Positions 16,052 to 25,269 of a DNA stretch of 64,000 bases are shown here, in pieces; position 1 is the stretch's first letter, and every line of letters starts with the position of its first letter. The notes beneath the pieces were generated by a model. It saw only the letters and a list, made by a program, of their open reading frames with translations, searched no databases and was not told where the DNA came from. Both the position numbers and the translations under genes were made by a program. This DNA comes from Site-B1 sp963827785 (GTDB taxonomy: Bacteria > Bacteroidota > Bacteroidia > Flavobacteriales > Flavobacteriaceae): the NCBI GenBank assembly GCA_963827785.1, contig CAWHCT010000020.1:186001-250000 (forward strand), in the 5' to 3' direction.

Positions 16052-17170
16052 TTAAATAATTGTGGACTGTCCCAGATGTATGTTCTGAAAGTTAAAGTTG
16101 GAGTCATCAGGGTTACTTATAACATCCTCTATAAAGTCACCAACCTTTCTGGTTGTTATATGGTCAAACTTAGTATTTAAGTCTGGTGTAGTTATATGCA
16201 GTTTCAATGACTTGTCAACTGCTTTTCGAACTAAATTTGCTTCATCGGTCAATTCAAAATGATCTAATAACATAGCTGCCGATAAGATTGCAGCTATAGG
16301 ATTGGCTATTCCCTTTCCTGTTGCCTGGGGATAAGATCCATGGATCGGCTCGAACAAGGCATATTTATCACCTACGGATGCTGAGGCCAACAAACCTATT
16401 GATCCCCCAATAACACTGGCCTCATCACTTATTATATCACCAAACATATTCTCTGTTAAAATAACATCAAACTGTTTTGGATTCAAAATCATTTGCATGG
16501 CGGCATTGTCTACAAATAAAAAGTCTAATTCCACCTTTGGATATAGTGCACCAATTTCAACAACCACTTTTCGCCAGAGTCTTGAACTTTCTAAAACATT
16601 GGCCTTATCAATTAAAGTAACTTTATTTTTTCTTTTTTGTGCTGCTTGAAACGCTAAATGAGCGATTCGCTCAATTTCATGACGTGAATATTTACAAAGG
16701 TCTGACGCAGTATTTCCATCATCACTAATTTGTTTTTCTCCAAAATAAATACCACCGGTTAATTCCCTGTAGATGCAAATATCTGCACCTTTGATATTTT
16801 CTTTTTTTAATGGAGATTTTCTTAATAGGGTATCGTAAGCCTTAACAGGCCTAATATTTGCGAATAAACCCAACTCTTTGCGCAATCGTAACAGACCCTG
16901 TTCCGGTCTAACTTTGGCCGCTGGATCATTATCGTATTTTGGATGACCTATGGCACCAAATAAGATTGCATCACTTTCTTTGCATAAATTGAGAGTTTCT
17001 TCAGGTAATGGATTTCCCGTTTTATCAATAGCAATAGCACCTACTACTGCTTTCTTAAATATAAAATGGTGGTTGAATTCAGATGCAATAGCCTTTAAGA
17101 CCTTTACAGCTTGTTCGGTAACTTCCGGACCAATACCGTCACCTGATAATACAGCAATTTTAAGTTTCAT
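16052..17170 (-). CDS. leuB: 3-isopropylmalate dehydrogenase
   Basis: NAD-dependent oxidative decarboxylation in leucine synthesis. The sequence starts MKLKIAVLSGDGIGPEV and carries the catalytic blocks YRELTGGIYFGEK and VDNAAMQMILNP, plus the metal-site NMFGDIISDEASV. At 372 residues it has the normal length with a slightly extended C-terminus. Its ATG overlaps the leuA stop by one base, so the two form a leuA-leuB operon. leuC and leuD are not in the window and are probably with the upstream ilv genes. Confidence 0.94.
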   Translation of the reverse strand: MKLKIAVLSGDGIGPEVTEQAVKVLKAIASEFNHHFIFKKAVVGAIAIDKTGNPLPEETLNLCKESDAILFGAIGHPKYDNDPAAKVRPEQGLLRLRKELGLFANIRPVKAYDTLLRKSPLKKENIKGADICIYRELTGGIYFGEKQISDDGNTASDLCKYSRHEIERIAHLAFQAAQKRKNKVTLIDKANVLESSRLWRKVVVEIGALYPKVELDFLFVDNAAMQMILNPKQFDVILTENMFGDIISDEASVIGGSIGLLASASVGDKYALFEPIHGSYPQATGKGIANPIAAILSAAMLLDHFELTDEANLVRKAVDKSLKLHITTPDLNTKFDHITTRKVGDFIEDVISNPDDSNFNFQNIHLGQSTII

Positions 17171-18345
17171 TAAGCTGATTTAATTTCGTTATACACCTTA
17201 CTGGCTTCAATGATCTGATGAATATCGTTGTCATCGATCTCTTTCTTTTTATCAGCATAGGTTAAAAAGTTTGAATAGACCTCATCTAATTGCAATTTGG
17301 TCAAATCATATCCTAATTTTTTTGATCTGTAAGCTAATGCTGCTCTACCACTTCTTGCAGTAAGGACAATAGCCGAATCTGTTACACCAACATCTTTAGG
17401 GTTGATGATCTCGTATGTTTCTCTGTTTTTTATGACTCCATCTTGATGTATTCCGGAACTATGGGCAAAGGCGTTAGCTCCAACAATTGCTTTGTTTGGC
17501 TGAGTATAAATACCCATACTATCAGACACCAACTGACTGATACCATATAACATTTCTGTCTGAATATTAGTCTCAAGATTTAAATAAGGATGTTGTTTGA
17601 GGATCATGACCACCTCTTCTAAGGCCGTATTCCCAGCACGTTCTCCAATTCCGTTGATTGTACATTCAATTTGACGAGCACCATTGATAACACCTTCAAT
17701 CGAGTTGGCAGTCGCCAGACCAAGGTCATTATGACAATGACATGACAAAATAGCTTTGTCAATACCTTTCACATTCTCCATTAAGTATTTCATTTTGGCT
17801 CCATACTCATGTGGTAAGCAATATCCAGTTGTGTCTGGGATATTTAAAACAGTTGCTCCGGCTTTAATAGCTGCTTCACATACTCTTGCCAAATATTCAT
17901 TATCAGTTCGTCCTGCATCTTCAGCGTAAAATTCAACATCTTCAACAAATGATTTGGCATATGAGACAGCAGCTGCGGCACGTTCTATTATTTCTTCTCG
18001 ATTTGAATTGAATTTGTGAATGATATGAGAGTCTGAAGTACCAATACCCGTATGAATTCTTGGTTTTCTGGCGTATTTTAATGCTTCAGCAGCCACTTTA
18101 ATGTCATTTTCGACGGATCGTGTTAATCCGCAAACAGTTGCATTCTTAACCAATTTGGATATTTCTTCAACCGATTTGAAATCACCGGGGCTGGAAACAG
18201 GAAAACCTGCTTCAAGTACATCTACACCTAAATTATCGAGTTGCTCGGCAATCACAAGTTTTTGATTTGTATTTAGTTTACAACCAGGGACTTGCTCGCC
18301 ATCTCGCAGCGTTGTATCAAAAATTTCTACTTTATTCGTCGACAT
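17170..18345 (-). CDS. leuA: 2-isopropylmalate synthase, short form
   Basis: Condenses acetyl-CoA with 2-ketoisovalerate. The HMGL-like TIM barrel shows TLRDGEQVPGCKL, the metal-binding HCHNDLGLATANS, and NGIGERAGNTALEE. The protein is only 391 residues, against about 515-520 for enzymes with a C-terminal LeuA allosteric domain. It stops soon after the linker subdomain, so leucine feedback through that domain is not possible. A homocitrate or citramalate synthase is the main alternative, but the adjacent leuB favours leuA. No Leu-rich leader ORF is visible upstream. Confidence 0.88.
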   Translation of the reverse strand: MSTNKVEIFDTTLRDGEQVPGCKLNTNQKLVIAEQLDNLGVDVLEAGFPVSSPGDFKSVEEISKLVKNATVCGLTRSVENDIKVAAEALKYARKPRIHTGIGTSDSHIIHKFNSNREEIIERAAAAVSYAKSFVEDVEFYAEDAGRTDNEYLARVCEAAIKAGATVLNIPDTTGYCLPHEYGAKMKYLMENVKGIDKAILSCHCHNDLGLATANSIEGVINGARQIECTINGIGERAGNTALEEVVMILKQHPYLNLETNIQTEMLYGISQLVSDSMGIYTQPNKAIVGANAFAHSSGIHQDGVIKNRETYEIINPKDVGVTDSAIVLTARSGRAALAYRSKKLGYDLTKLQLDEVYSNFLTYADKKKEIDDNDIHQIIEASKVYNEIKSA

Positions 18346-18491
18346 TTATTCAAATATATTTTCTTATTGTCCAACGAATTTATATTTTGGATTAGTAATT
18401 CATCATTACATTGTAAAGGCATTACGACGTTCAAACCTAAAAAAACGCATTAAGTATTTTATAATCAAATACATACAGATATAATCCATTG

Positions 18492-20036
18492 ATGACTAAA
18501 GCCCAAAAAGATAATTTATTTTTACTCGTCAAATCATTGACTAAATCGGAAAAGCGACAGTTTAAACTTTATGTCGGCCGTTTGGGAGTGAATACAGATT
18601 CAAAATTTTTAAATCTGTTCAATATTCTTGAAAAATTATCTGCATATGATGAAGCAGCAATACTTAAGTCCGGAATTGTAAAAAAACAGCAATTGGCCAA
18701 TGTAAAGGCTCATTTGTACAAACAGATTCTTATCAGTTTAAAGCTCAATCCGTCTCACCAGAATATTCGTTCTCAAATAAGAGAACAATTGGATTTTGCT
18801 TCTATTTTGTATCATAAAGGATTGTATAAACAGAGTCTTAAAATATTAGATAAAGCTAAAGAGGTCGCCATGCAAAACGAGGAAAAGAATTTAGCTTATG
18901 AAATTGTTGAACTGGAAAAAATAATTGAATCTCAATATATCACAAGAAGTATAAGAGGAAGGGCAGATGAATTGACCATTCAAGCAAAAGAACTTAGTGA
19001 AGCAAATGTTTTGACCAGCAAATTGTCTAATCTATCCTTACAGTTGTATGGGGTTTTCCTGAAAACAGGTTACGTTAAAAATGAAGCGGAAAGTAAGGAG
19101 ATAACAGATTATTTTAATGCCAGACTGCCAAAATTCAATATTAAGGATTTGGGATTCAGAGAAAAATTATGGTTATATAAAGCGTATCTCTGGTATAGTT
19201 TTTTAATGCAGGATTTCTTGAATTGCTATAAATATTCAATGAAATGGGTGGATCTGTTCTATCAGAATCCGGATATGATTAGTTTGAATCCTGTATTTTT
19301 CCTTAAGGGGAACAATTATTTATTGGAATCCCTTTATTTCCTTAAGAACAAGAAAAAATTTGAAGAATCACTCAACAGATTAGAAGTCATTGTTGAAACT
19401 AAATCGTTTCCAAAAGATGAAAATGTGGCGGCCTTATCGTTTTTGTATATTAATCTGAATAAATTCAATCTATACTTTATCGATGGTAGTTTTGAAGAAG
19501 GATTACCTTTAATTCCTAAGGTCGAATCAGAATTAGAACATTATTCTGATAGAATTGATGAGCACCATTTCATGACCTTTTATTATAAATTCGCCAGTTT
19601 GCATTTTGGGGCAGGAAATAACAAGAAATGTATTGAATATTTAGATAAGATAATTTCAAATAAAAGTTTATCCATGAGAGAAGATCTTTTGTGTTTCTCG
19701 AGAGTGTTAAATCTTGTGGCACATTATGAAGCTGGATTAGATTATCATATAGACGCTTTATTAAGAAGCACTTACAAGTTTTTGATCAAAATGAATGATC
19801 TGCATGAAGTACAGATTGAAATGATCAAGTTCATAAAAAGTCTGCAAGATATTTATCCGCAGGATCTAAAAAAAGCATTCATAAAATTGCATGACGTCCT
19901 TATAAAGTTTGAAGATAGGCCCTTTGAAAAAAGAGCCTTTTTGTACCTTGATATAATTTCCTGGTTGGAAAGTAAAATTGAAAATAAACCGGTTGCCCAA
20001 ATAATAAAGGATAAGTATTTGGCAAAATATGCCTGA
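18492..20036 (+). CDS. Conserved hypothetical helical-repeat protein
   Basis: A 514-residue cytoplasmic protein with no signal peptide or membrane segment, starting MTKAQKDNLFLLVKSLTKSEKR. It is almost wholly alpha-helical by composition, with paired-helix units rich in Lys, Leu and Tyr (for example YHKGLYKQSLKILDKAKEVA), which look like TPR-type repeats. It is divergent from leuA across about 146 bases. I recognise it only as a type seen in Flavobacteriia genomes and do not know a function. Confidence 0.7.
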   Translation: MTKAQKDNLFLLVKSLTKSEKRQFKLYVGRLGVNTDSKFLNLFNILEKLSAYDEAAILKSGIVKKQQLANVKAHLYKQILISLKLNPSHQNIRSQIREQLDFASILYHKGLYKQSLKILDKAKEVAMQNEEKNLAYEIVELEKIIESQYITRSIRGRADELTIQAKELSEANVLTSKLSNLSLQLYGVFLKTGYVKNEAESKEITDYFNARLPKFNIKDLGFREKLWLYKAYLWYSFLMQDFLNCYKYSMKWVDLFYQNPDMISLNPVFFLKGNNYLLESLYFLKNKKKFEESLNRLEVIVETKSFPKDENVAALSFLYINLNKFNLYFIDGSFEEGLPLIPKVESELEHYSDRIDEHHFMTFYYKFASLHFGAGNNKKCIEYLDKIISNKSLSMREDLLCFSRVLNLVAHYEAGLDYHIDALLRSTYKFLIKMNDLHEVQIEMIKFIKSLQDIYPQDLKKAFIKLHDVLIKFEDRPFEKRAFLYLDIISWLESKIENKPVAQIIKDKYLAKYA

Positions 20037-20092
20037 AAAATTTGTGATTTTACTAAGAATATCACAATTCTTTAAAATTAAGTGCTTAAAAA

Positions 20093-20125
20093 TTTGGATT
20101 TAAATTTTTTTAAAATATATATTTG
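20093..20125 (+). promoter_or_regulatory. Promoter of the metY operon
   Basis: TTTG at 20093-20096 and TATATTTG at 20118-20125, spaced by 21 bases, fit the Bacteroidota promoter pattern (TTG ... TAnnTTTG). The second element lies about 30 bases before the SAM riboswitch, as expected for a transcript that begins with the aptamer. Confidence 0.7.
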
Positions 20126-20155
20126 CGCTTACAAAGTTCAAAAACTTATTGAAGT

Positions 20156-20276
20156 GTTATCAAGAAAGGTGGAGGGATTAGACCCGTTGAAGCCTTAGCA
20201 ACCCTTGGATTTACTAAGAAGGTGCTAAATTCTACTTGAAATTGCGAGTCATTTTTCGCAAGTTCGGATAGATAAC
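20156..20276 (+). ncRNA. SAM-I (S-box) riboswitch upstream of metY
   Basis: The closing stem P1 is GTTATC (20156-20161) with GATAAC (20271-20276). Between them are the S-box core blocks AGAAAGGTGGAGGGATTAG, GAAGCCTTAGCAACC and AAGGTGCTAAATTCTAC in the standard order. It should sense S-adenosylmethionine and shut off the downstream genes (metY, metX and the metZ-like gene). A hairpin (AGAAATTAC/GTAATTTCT, 20281-20303) follows immediately and probably forms the expression platform. It lacks a clean U-run, so the off-state may not be a simple terminator. Confidence 0.93.
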
Positions 20277-20280
20277 TAAA

Positions 20281-20303
20281 AGAAATTACTTTCTGTAATT
20301 TCT
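20281..20303 (+). promoter_or_regulatory. Expression-platform hairpin after the first SAM riboswitch
   Basis: A perfect 9-base stem with a five-base loop begins four bases after the P1 stem. The following sequence is AAAAATTCTTT rather than a T-run. About 93 bases of AT-rich untranslated RNA then lead to metY. Confidence 0.5.
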
Positions 20304-20396
20304 AAAAATTCTTTATAACATTTTTCTATTAAGTACGTCAATTTTGACGCATTTGACTTTTGGTTTAATTTTTTATTAACTCTAAAAGAAAGAAAA

Positions 20397-21689
20397 ATGA
20401 GTAAACAAAAATTCGCAACAAAAGCGTTGCATGCAGGACACGACGTCCAAAAGAACGGTGGAACCAGAGCGGTTCCCATTTATCAATCCACAGCTTATGT
20501 GTTTAATGATTCCGATCATGCTGCAAATTTATTTGCATTGGCTGAAACAGGAAATATTTACACAAGAATAAACAATCCTACAAATGATATATTAGAGCAG
20601 CGTTTAGCAGCTCTTGAAGGAGGGATAGCGGCTGTAGTTACTGCATCCGGAACATCTGCAATCGCAACTACCCTATTAACTCTGTTAAAAGCTGGAGACC
20701 ATATTGTAGCTTCTAACAGTTTGTATGGCGGAACTTACAATTTGTTAAGTGTAACATTACCGAGACATGGAATAACAACCACCTTTGTTGATCCATCCAA
20801 TCCTGAAAACTTTAAAAAAGCTACCCAAGAGAATACCAGAACATTCTTTATTGAGTCTCTTGGAAATCCGAAATTGGATGTTTTGGATATTGATGCTATT
20901 TCAAAGCAAGCGAAGGCATTTAAAGTACCTTTGATTGTTGACAATACCGTTGCTACTCCGTATTTATTGAATCCAATTGAATATGGTGCTAATATTGTTA
21001 TTCATTCTTTAACAAAGTACATCAACGGAAATGGTACAGCGCTTGGAGGAGTGATCATTGACGCCGGAACTTTTGACTGGTCAAACGGAAAATTTCCTGA
21101 ATTCACAGAGCCTTCAGCCGGATATCATGGATTAGTTTACAGCGAAGCACTTGAAGCAGCAGCTTTTATTGCCAAAGTGAGAATTGAAGGGTTGCGAGAT
21201 TATGGAGGAGCTTTGAGTCCTTTTAATGCATTTCAGATCATACAAGGACTGGAAACATTAGAATTGAGAATAAAAAAACATAGTGAAAATGCGCTAGAGT
21301 TAGCAAAATGGCTTCAGAAACAGGAAGAAGTTGTTTGGGTTAATTATCCAGGATTAGAATCCAGTCCTTATAAGGCATTAGCTAAAAAATACTTACCGGA
21401 AGGACAAAGCGGAATTGTAACCTTTGGAGTTAAAGGAGGCTATGAGTCTGCTAAAAAAATAGCAGATACAACCAAGTTGTTTTCACTATTGGCAAATATT
21501 GGAGACACAAAGTCATTGATCATTCATCCTGCAAGCACAACCCATCAGCAATTAAGTGATGAAGCTCAGGAGTCAACAGGAGTTACAAAAGATCTTATAA
21601 GGTTATCTGTTGGAATTGAAAATATTGAAGATCTAAAATCAGATTTAAAAGAAGCATTTCAAGTTGTAAAATCAACAATATTAGTTTAA
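20397..21689 (+). CDS. metY: O-acetylhomoserine sulfhydrylase
   Basis: Cys/Met metabolism PLP enzyme of 430 residues that makes homocysteine from O-acetylhomoserine and sulfide. The PLP lysine is in IHSLTKYINGNGTALGG, and the N-terminal KFATKALHAGHD and the long insertion around the FDWSNGKFPEFTEPS segment are typical of MetY rather than MetB. It is directly controlled by the SAM riboswitch upstream. metX starts on the base after its stop. With sulfide coming from the nearby cys genes, it links sulfur assimilation to methionine. Confidence 0.93.
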   Translation: MSKQKFATKALHAGHDVQKNGGTRAVPIYQSTAYVFNDSDHAANLFALAETGNIYTRINNPTNDILEQRLAALEGGIAAVVTASGTSAIATTLLTLLKAGDHIVASNSLYGGTYNLLSVTLPRHGITTTFVDPSNPENFKKATQENTRTFFIESLGNPKLDVLDIDAISKQAKAFKVPLIVDNTVATPYLLNPIEYGANIVIHSLTKYINGNGTALGGVIIDAGTFDWSNGKFPEFTEPSAGYHGLVYSEALEAAAFIAKVRIEGLRDYGGALSPFNAFQIIQGLETLELRIKKHSENALELAKWLQKQEEVVWVNYPGLESSPYKALAKKYLPEGQSGIVTFGVKGGYESAKKIADTTKLFSLLANIGDTKSLIIHPASTTHQQLSDEAQESTGVTKDLIRLSVGIENIEDLKSDLKEAFQVVKSTILV

Positions 21690-22694
21690 ATGGAAGAATT
21701 ACAATACATAAATATTCCTGATTACAGAACCAAGAATGGTAAGTCAACCCATATACGGTTGTCTTATCAGGTCTTTGGTAGAAAATTGAATGAAGCCCCA
21801 ATAGTTTTGGTGAATCATGCGCTGACAGGAAATTCTAATGTGTCTGGAGAAAACGGGTGGTGGACTAGCTTAATTGGCGAAGATAAAGTGATTGACACCA
21901 ATTACTATTCGGTTTTGTCATTTAATATTCCAGGGAATGGATTTGATGGAACAAGTGCTAGTTTAATTGAAAATTATAAAGAATTTACGGCAAAAGATAT
22001 AGCCAATATATTTGCCTTAGGCTTAGAAACTTTGAAAGTAGAAAGTCTATTTGCTGTAATAGGCGGTTCCGTTGGTGGAGGTTTAGCATGGGAATTGGCA
22101 GTTTTAAGACCGAACCTAATCGAGAATTTGATACCTGTTGCTTCCGATTGGAAATCAACAGATTGGATTTTAGCCAATTGCTTTATTCAGGATAATATTT
22201 TAAATAATTCTGTAAGAGGTTTGGAAGATGCAAGAATGCATGCCATGACCTTATACAGAACTCCGGAATCATTGTCTCAAAAATTTAATAGAACTAAAAA
22301 AGAGGAAGAGATTTTTAATATAGAGAGCTGGTTGAATTATCACGGTAATGCTTTGAATGAAAGATTTCAGTTATCGGCTTATAAAATGATGAATCAAATA
22401 TTGAAAACAATTGATATCACTGAAGGAGGTAAGGAATTCCTCGATGTCGTTTCGAAAATCAAATCAAATATTCACATTATCACAATTAATTCTGATCTGT
22501 TCTTTAAATCAGATGAGAACTGGCAAACATATGTAGAACTTAAATCGGTCAAAGGTAATGTTACGATTGGGGAAATTAAATCCATTCATGGACATGATGC
22601 ATTTTTAATAGAATTCAATCAGTTGAATAATCTATTAAAACCTATTTTTCAGTCAGAAAAAGTAAATGAAATCGAATTTAAAAAAGCTATTTAA
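21690..22694 (+). CDS. metX: Homoserine O-acetyltransferase-like alpha/beta hydrolase
   Basis: A 334-residue alpha/beta-hydrolase-fold acyltransferase. The nucleophile serine sits in VIGGSVGGGLAWELA, LVNHALTGNSNV forms the oxyanion region, and the catalytic histidine is in IHGHDAFLIE near the C-terminus. Acetylation of homoserine supplies the substrate of MetY, its immediate upstream neighbour in the same operon. The start ATG follows the metY stop without a gap. Confidence 0.88.
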   Translation: MEELQYINIPDYRTKNGKSTHIRLSYQVFGRKLNEAPIVLVNHALTGNSNVSGENGWWTSLIGEDKVIDTNYYSVLSFNIPGNGFDGTSASLIENYKEFTAKDIANIFALGLETLKVESLFAVIGGSVGGGLAWELAVLRPNLIENLIPVASDWKSTDWILANCFIQDNILNNSVRGLEDARMHAMTLYRTPESLSQKFNRTKKEEEIFNIESWLNYHGNALNERFQLSAYKMMNQILKTIDITEGGKEFLDVVSKIKSNIHIITINSDLFFKSDENWQTYVELKSVKGNVTIGEIKSIHGHDAFLIEFNQLNNLLKPIFQSEKVNEIEFKKAI

Positions 22695-22705
22695 TAAAAC
22701 CCTTT

Positions 22706-23874
22706 ATGAGTTCTAAGAAATTTGAAACGGAAGCGATAAGAACACAAATAGAACGTTCTCAGTTTTTAGAACATTCAAGTCCATTATACCTCACATCAAG
22801 TTTTGTATTTGAAGATGCTGAGGATATGAGAGCTTCATTTGCAGAAGAAAAAGAGCGCAATATTTATAGCAGGTTTTCAAATCCAAATACTTCAGAATTT
22901 GTAGAAAAGATTTGTAAAATGGAAGGAGCAGAAAGCGGATATGCCTTTGCAACTGGAATGTCGGCTGTATTCTCAACTTTTGCGGCCTTATTAAATGCCG
23001 GAGATCATATTGTGTCATCAAGATCTGTATTTGGATCAACACATACCCTGTTTACCAAGTTCTTCCCGAAATGGGATATTTCTACAAGTTATTTTAAAGT
23101 TAATGAGATTGATAAAATTAAAGGATTAATTACAACCAAATACGAAAATATTATATGCTGAAAGCCCTACAAATCCTGCAGTCGATGTATTGGATTTAGA
23201 GTTATTAGGAAAAATTGCAAAAGAGTATAATTTAATTTTTGTGGTTGATAATTGTTTCGCAACACCGTACCTTCAGAATCCAATAAAATTTGGAGCAGAT
23301 TTGGTTATTCATTCAGCTACAAAATTAATTGACGGACAAGGAAGAGTTCTTGGTGGTGTTACAGTTGGAAAGTCAGACTTAATTCATGAAATATATTTAT
23401 TCTCCAGAAATACAGGACCTGCACTATCTCCTTTTAATGCGTGGGTTTTATCAAAAAGTTTAGAAACACTTGCAGTTCGAGTTGATAAGCATTGTGAAAA
23501 TGCACTCAAAAGTTGCAGAATTTTTAGAAAAACATGATAAAATTAGCTTGGTAAAATATCCTTTTTTAATTCGCATCCACAATATGAAATTGCTAAAAAA
23601 CAAATGAAACTAGGTGGTAATATTGTTGCTTTCGAAATTAAAGGAGGTATTGAAACAGGCAGGAATTTTTTAAATAAAATTAAGCTTATGTTCGTTATCT
23701 GCAAATTTAGGAGATACAAGAACTATTGTAACTCATCCAGCGTCAACAACACATAGTAAATTATCAGATGAAGATAGATTAGAAGTAGGAATAACCGATG
23801 GTTTGGTCAGGGTATCTGTAGGTTTGGAAAATGTAGATGATATTATTAACGATTTGGATCAGGCTTTAAATTGA
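22706..23874 (+). CDS. metZ: Trans-sulfuration family PLP enzyme (MetZ/MetB-like), interrupted by four frame breaks
   Basis: The protein is collinear over about 390 residues with O-succinylhomoserine sulfhydrylase or cystathionine gamma-synthase, but in three or four frames. Breaks fall near 23143, 23509, 23563 and 23689. Removing one T at the first, one A at the second and one T at the fourth restores the frame, and the third lacks one base. Conserved pieces on both sides of each break are intact: YAESPTNPAVDV, the PLP site IHSATKLIDGQGRVLGG, FRNTGPALSPFNAW-like text, and THPASTTHSKLSDEDR at the end. The coding sequence looks otherwise undecayed, so sequencing error is likely. It is third in the SAM-controlled operon. 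Confidence 0.75.
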
Positions 23875-23899
23875 ATTGAAAATAAAGTATCTTTGTTAG

Positions 23900-24307
23900 A
23901 TGCTTTCTAAAAGAACGAAATACGGTATTAAAGCACTGGTTTATTTGGCACGACAGGGACATCAGGATCCTGTCAATATTGCTGAGATTTCTGAAAGTGA
24001 GAACATTTCAAGAAAATTTTTAGAAAGTATTCTACTTACCCTTAAAAAAAACGGAATTTTAGGATCCAAAAAAGGAAAATTGGGAGGTTATTATTTACTT
24101 AAAGAACCTTCTGAAATTAATATGTCATCCATATTACGAATTTTAGAAGGTCCTATTGCCATGGTACCATGTGTAAGCTTGAACTTTTATGAAAAGTGTG
24201 AAGACTGCCCAAACGAGGATATTTGCACCGTTAATACTTTAATGACCCAGGTAAGAGACAGTACATTGGGAATTCTAAATAATAATACATTAGCAGATTT
24301 GATCTAA
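23900..24307 (+). CDS. Rrf2 family transcriptional regulator
   Basis: A 135-residue winged-helix protein beginning MLSKRTKYGIKALVYLARQG, the standard Rrf2 N-terminus. The wing is KKGKLGGYYL. Three cysteines lie in CVSLNFYEKCEDCPNEDIC, in the loop where Rrf2 proteins such as IscR and RsrR bind an Fe-S cluster; here the spacing could support one. Located between methionine genes and the sulfate assimilation operon, it is probably a CymR-like regulator of cysteine genes. An inverted repeat just downstream (24363-24385) is a candidate binding site. Confidence 0.85.
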   Translation: MLSKRTKYGIKALVYLARQGHQDPVNIAEISESENISRKFLESILLTLKKNGILGSKKGKLGGYYLLKEPSEINMSSILRILEGPIAMVPCVSLNFYEKCEDCPNEDICTVNTLMTQVRDSTLGILNNNTLADLI

Positions 24308-24326
24308 TTTTTTTTCGAATTTATCA

Positions 24327-24357
24327 TTGTTTAACCAATTGTCATTATATATATTTG
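24327..24357 (+). promoter_or_regulatory. Promoter of the cys operon
   Basis: TTG (24327-24329), 20 bases of spacer, then TATATTTG (24350-24357): an excellent match to the Bacteroidota promoter. It lies between the Rrf2 gene and the DUF2061 gene and should drive the DUF2061-cysH-cysD-cysN unit. Confidence 0.7.
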
Positions 24358-24362
24358 CATTT

Positions 24363-24385
24363 ATTCCTAGTAATCCCATAGGAAT
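24363..24385. promoter_or_regulatory. Candidate Rrf2 operator (inverted repeat)
   Basis: ATTCCTA and TAGGAAT form a perfect 7-base inverted repeat with nine bases between. The repeat begins six bases after the -7 element, so a bound protein would block transcription start or early elongation. It is next to an Rrf2 gene. Confidence 0.5.
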
Positions 24386-24395
24386 TAGTTAAAGT

Positions 24396-24650
24396 ATGAT
24401 TTTAGATATAGTTTTCAATAAACATATAAACGTTAGTAAAAGAAAGGCTAACGGAGAAAGAATATCAAGAAGTATTGCCAAATCACTTAGTTGGAGGCTA
24501 GTTGGAACCTTAGATACCATAATTATTTCCTGGATAATAACAGGAAAGATAGGAATGGCTTTGTCTATAGGTTCAATTGAACTGGTTACTAAAATGCTTC
24601 TTTATTTTTTTCATGAGCGTGCCTGGAATAAAATTAAATGGGGAAAATAA
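24396..24650 (+). CDS. DUF2061 family small membrane protein
   Basis: An 84-residue protein with two hydrophobic segments. The conserved stretch SIAKSLSWRLVGTLDTIIIS, followed by the second segment and FFHERAWNKIKWG, is the DUF2061 signature. In Bacteroidota these genes often precede cys genes. The function is unknown; a membrane accessory role in sulfate assimilation is only suggested by context. Its stop overlaps the likely ATG of cysH (24650). Confidence 0.8.
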   Translation: MILDIVFNKHINVSKRKANGERISRSIAKSLSWRLVGTLDTIIISWIITGKIGMALSIGSIELVTKMLLYFFHERAWNKIKWGK

Positions 24651-25264
24651 TGCAGTTAGATATAGATAAAATAAATAGTGATTTGAAAGATAGATCGCCT
24701 CAGGAGATCATTCAATGGGCAATATCTTGTGCAAAAAATCCTGTGGTTACCACCAATTTTAGACCATATGAAGTAGTTATTCTACATGCCGTAATATCCG
24801 TGAATAAAGATATTAAGGTTATTTGGTGTGATACAGGTTACAATACACCCAATACTTACAGGCATGCTGAAGAATTAATTAAGAAACTAAACTTAAATAT
24901 CAAGCTATATGTTCCAAAACAAACATCTGCTCATAGAGATGTTGTTTTAGGAATTCCGGGTATCAAAGATCCAAAACATAAATTATTTACGGAGCAGGTC
25001 AAGTTGGAGCCTTTTAAACGCGCAATGGATGAACATAAACCGGATGTCTGGTTTACAAATCTTCGTAAAGGTCAGACAGCTTTTAGAGATAGTATTGATA
25101 TTGTATCTCAAGATAGAAATGGAGTCATAAAAGTGAGTCCTTTTTACAATTGGTCAGATGCAGAGCTTGATAACTATCTAGTAAAAAACAATTTACCAAA
25201 CGAATTTAAATATTTTGATCCTACTAAAGTTCTCGGTAACAGAGAATGTGGATTACATGCATAG
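24650..25264 (+). CDS. cysH: Phosphoadenylyl-sulfate (or adenylyl-sulfate) reductase
   Basis: PAPS-reductase family protein of 204 residues from ATG 24650 (an upstream ATG at 24638 adds four). The nucleotide loop TTNFRPYEVVILH, WCDTGYNTPNTYRHAEEL, and the C-terminal catalytic cysteine motif ECGLH are present. It has no paired cysteines (CC...CxxC), so it lacks the 4Fe-4S cluster of typical APS reductases and looks like the PAPS-using type. Yet no APS kinase (cysC) is seen here, and cysN is not fused to one. Sulfite is the product. cysD follows. Confidence 0.87.
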   Translation: MQLDIDKINSDLKDRSPQEIIQWAISCAKNPVVTTNFRPYEVVILHAVISVNKDIKVIWCDTGYNTPNTYRHAEELIKKLNLNIKLYVPKQTSAHRDVVLGIPGIKDPKHKLFTEQVKLEPFKRAMDEHKPDVWFTNLRKGQTAFRDSIDIVSQDRNGVIKVSPFYNWSDAELDNYLVKNNLPNEFKYFDPTKVLGNRECGLHA

Positions 25265-25269
25265 ACATT

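Noticed and set aside
18346..18491. Leader peptide upstream of leuA (a 14-codon ORF on the minus strand).
   Set aside because: It contains no leucine run and has Phe and Arg codons instead; no terminator follows it.
22706..23874. The metZ-like gene as a true pseudogene.
   Set aside because: Conserved blocks are intact and breaks are single bases; many neighbouring genes share the same kind of break, which favours sequencing error.
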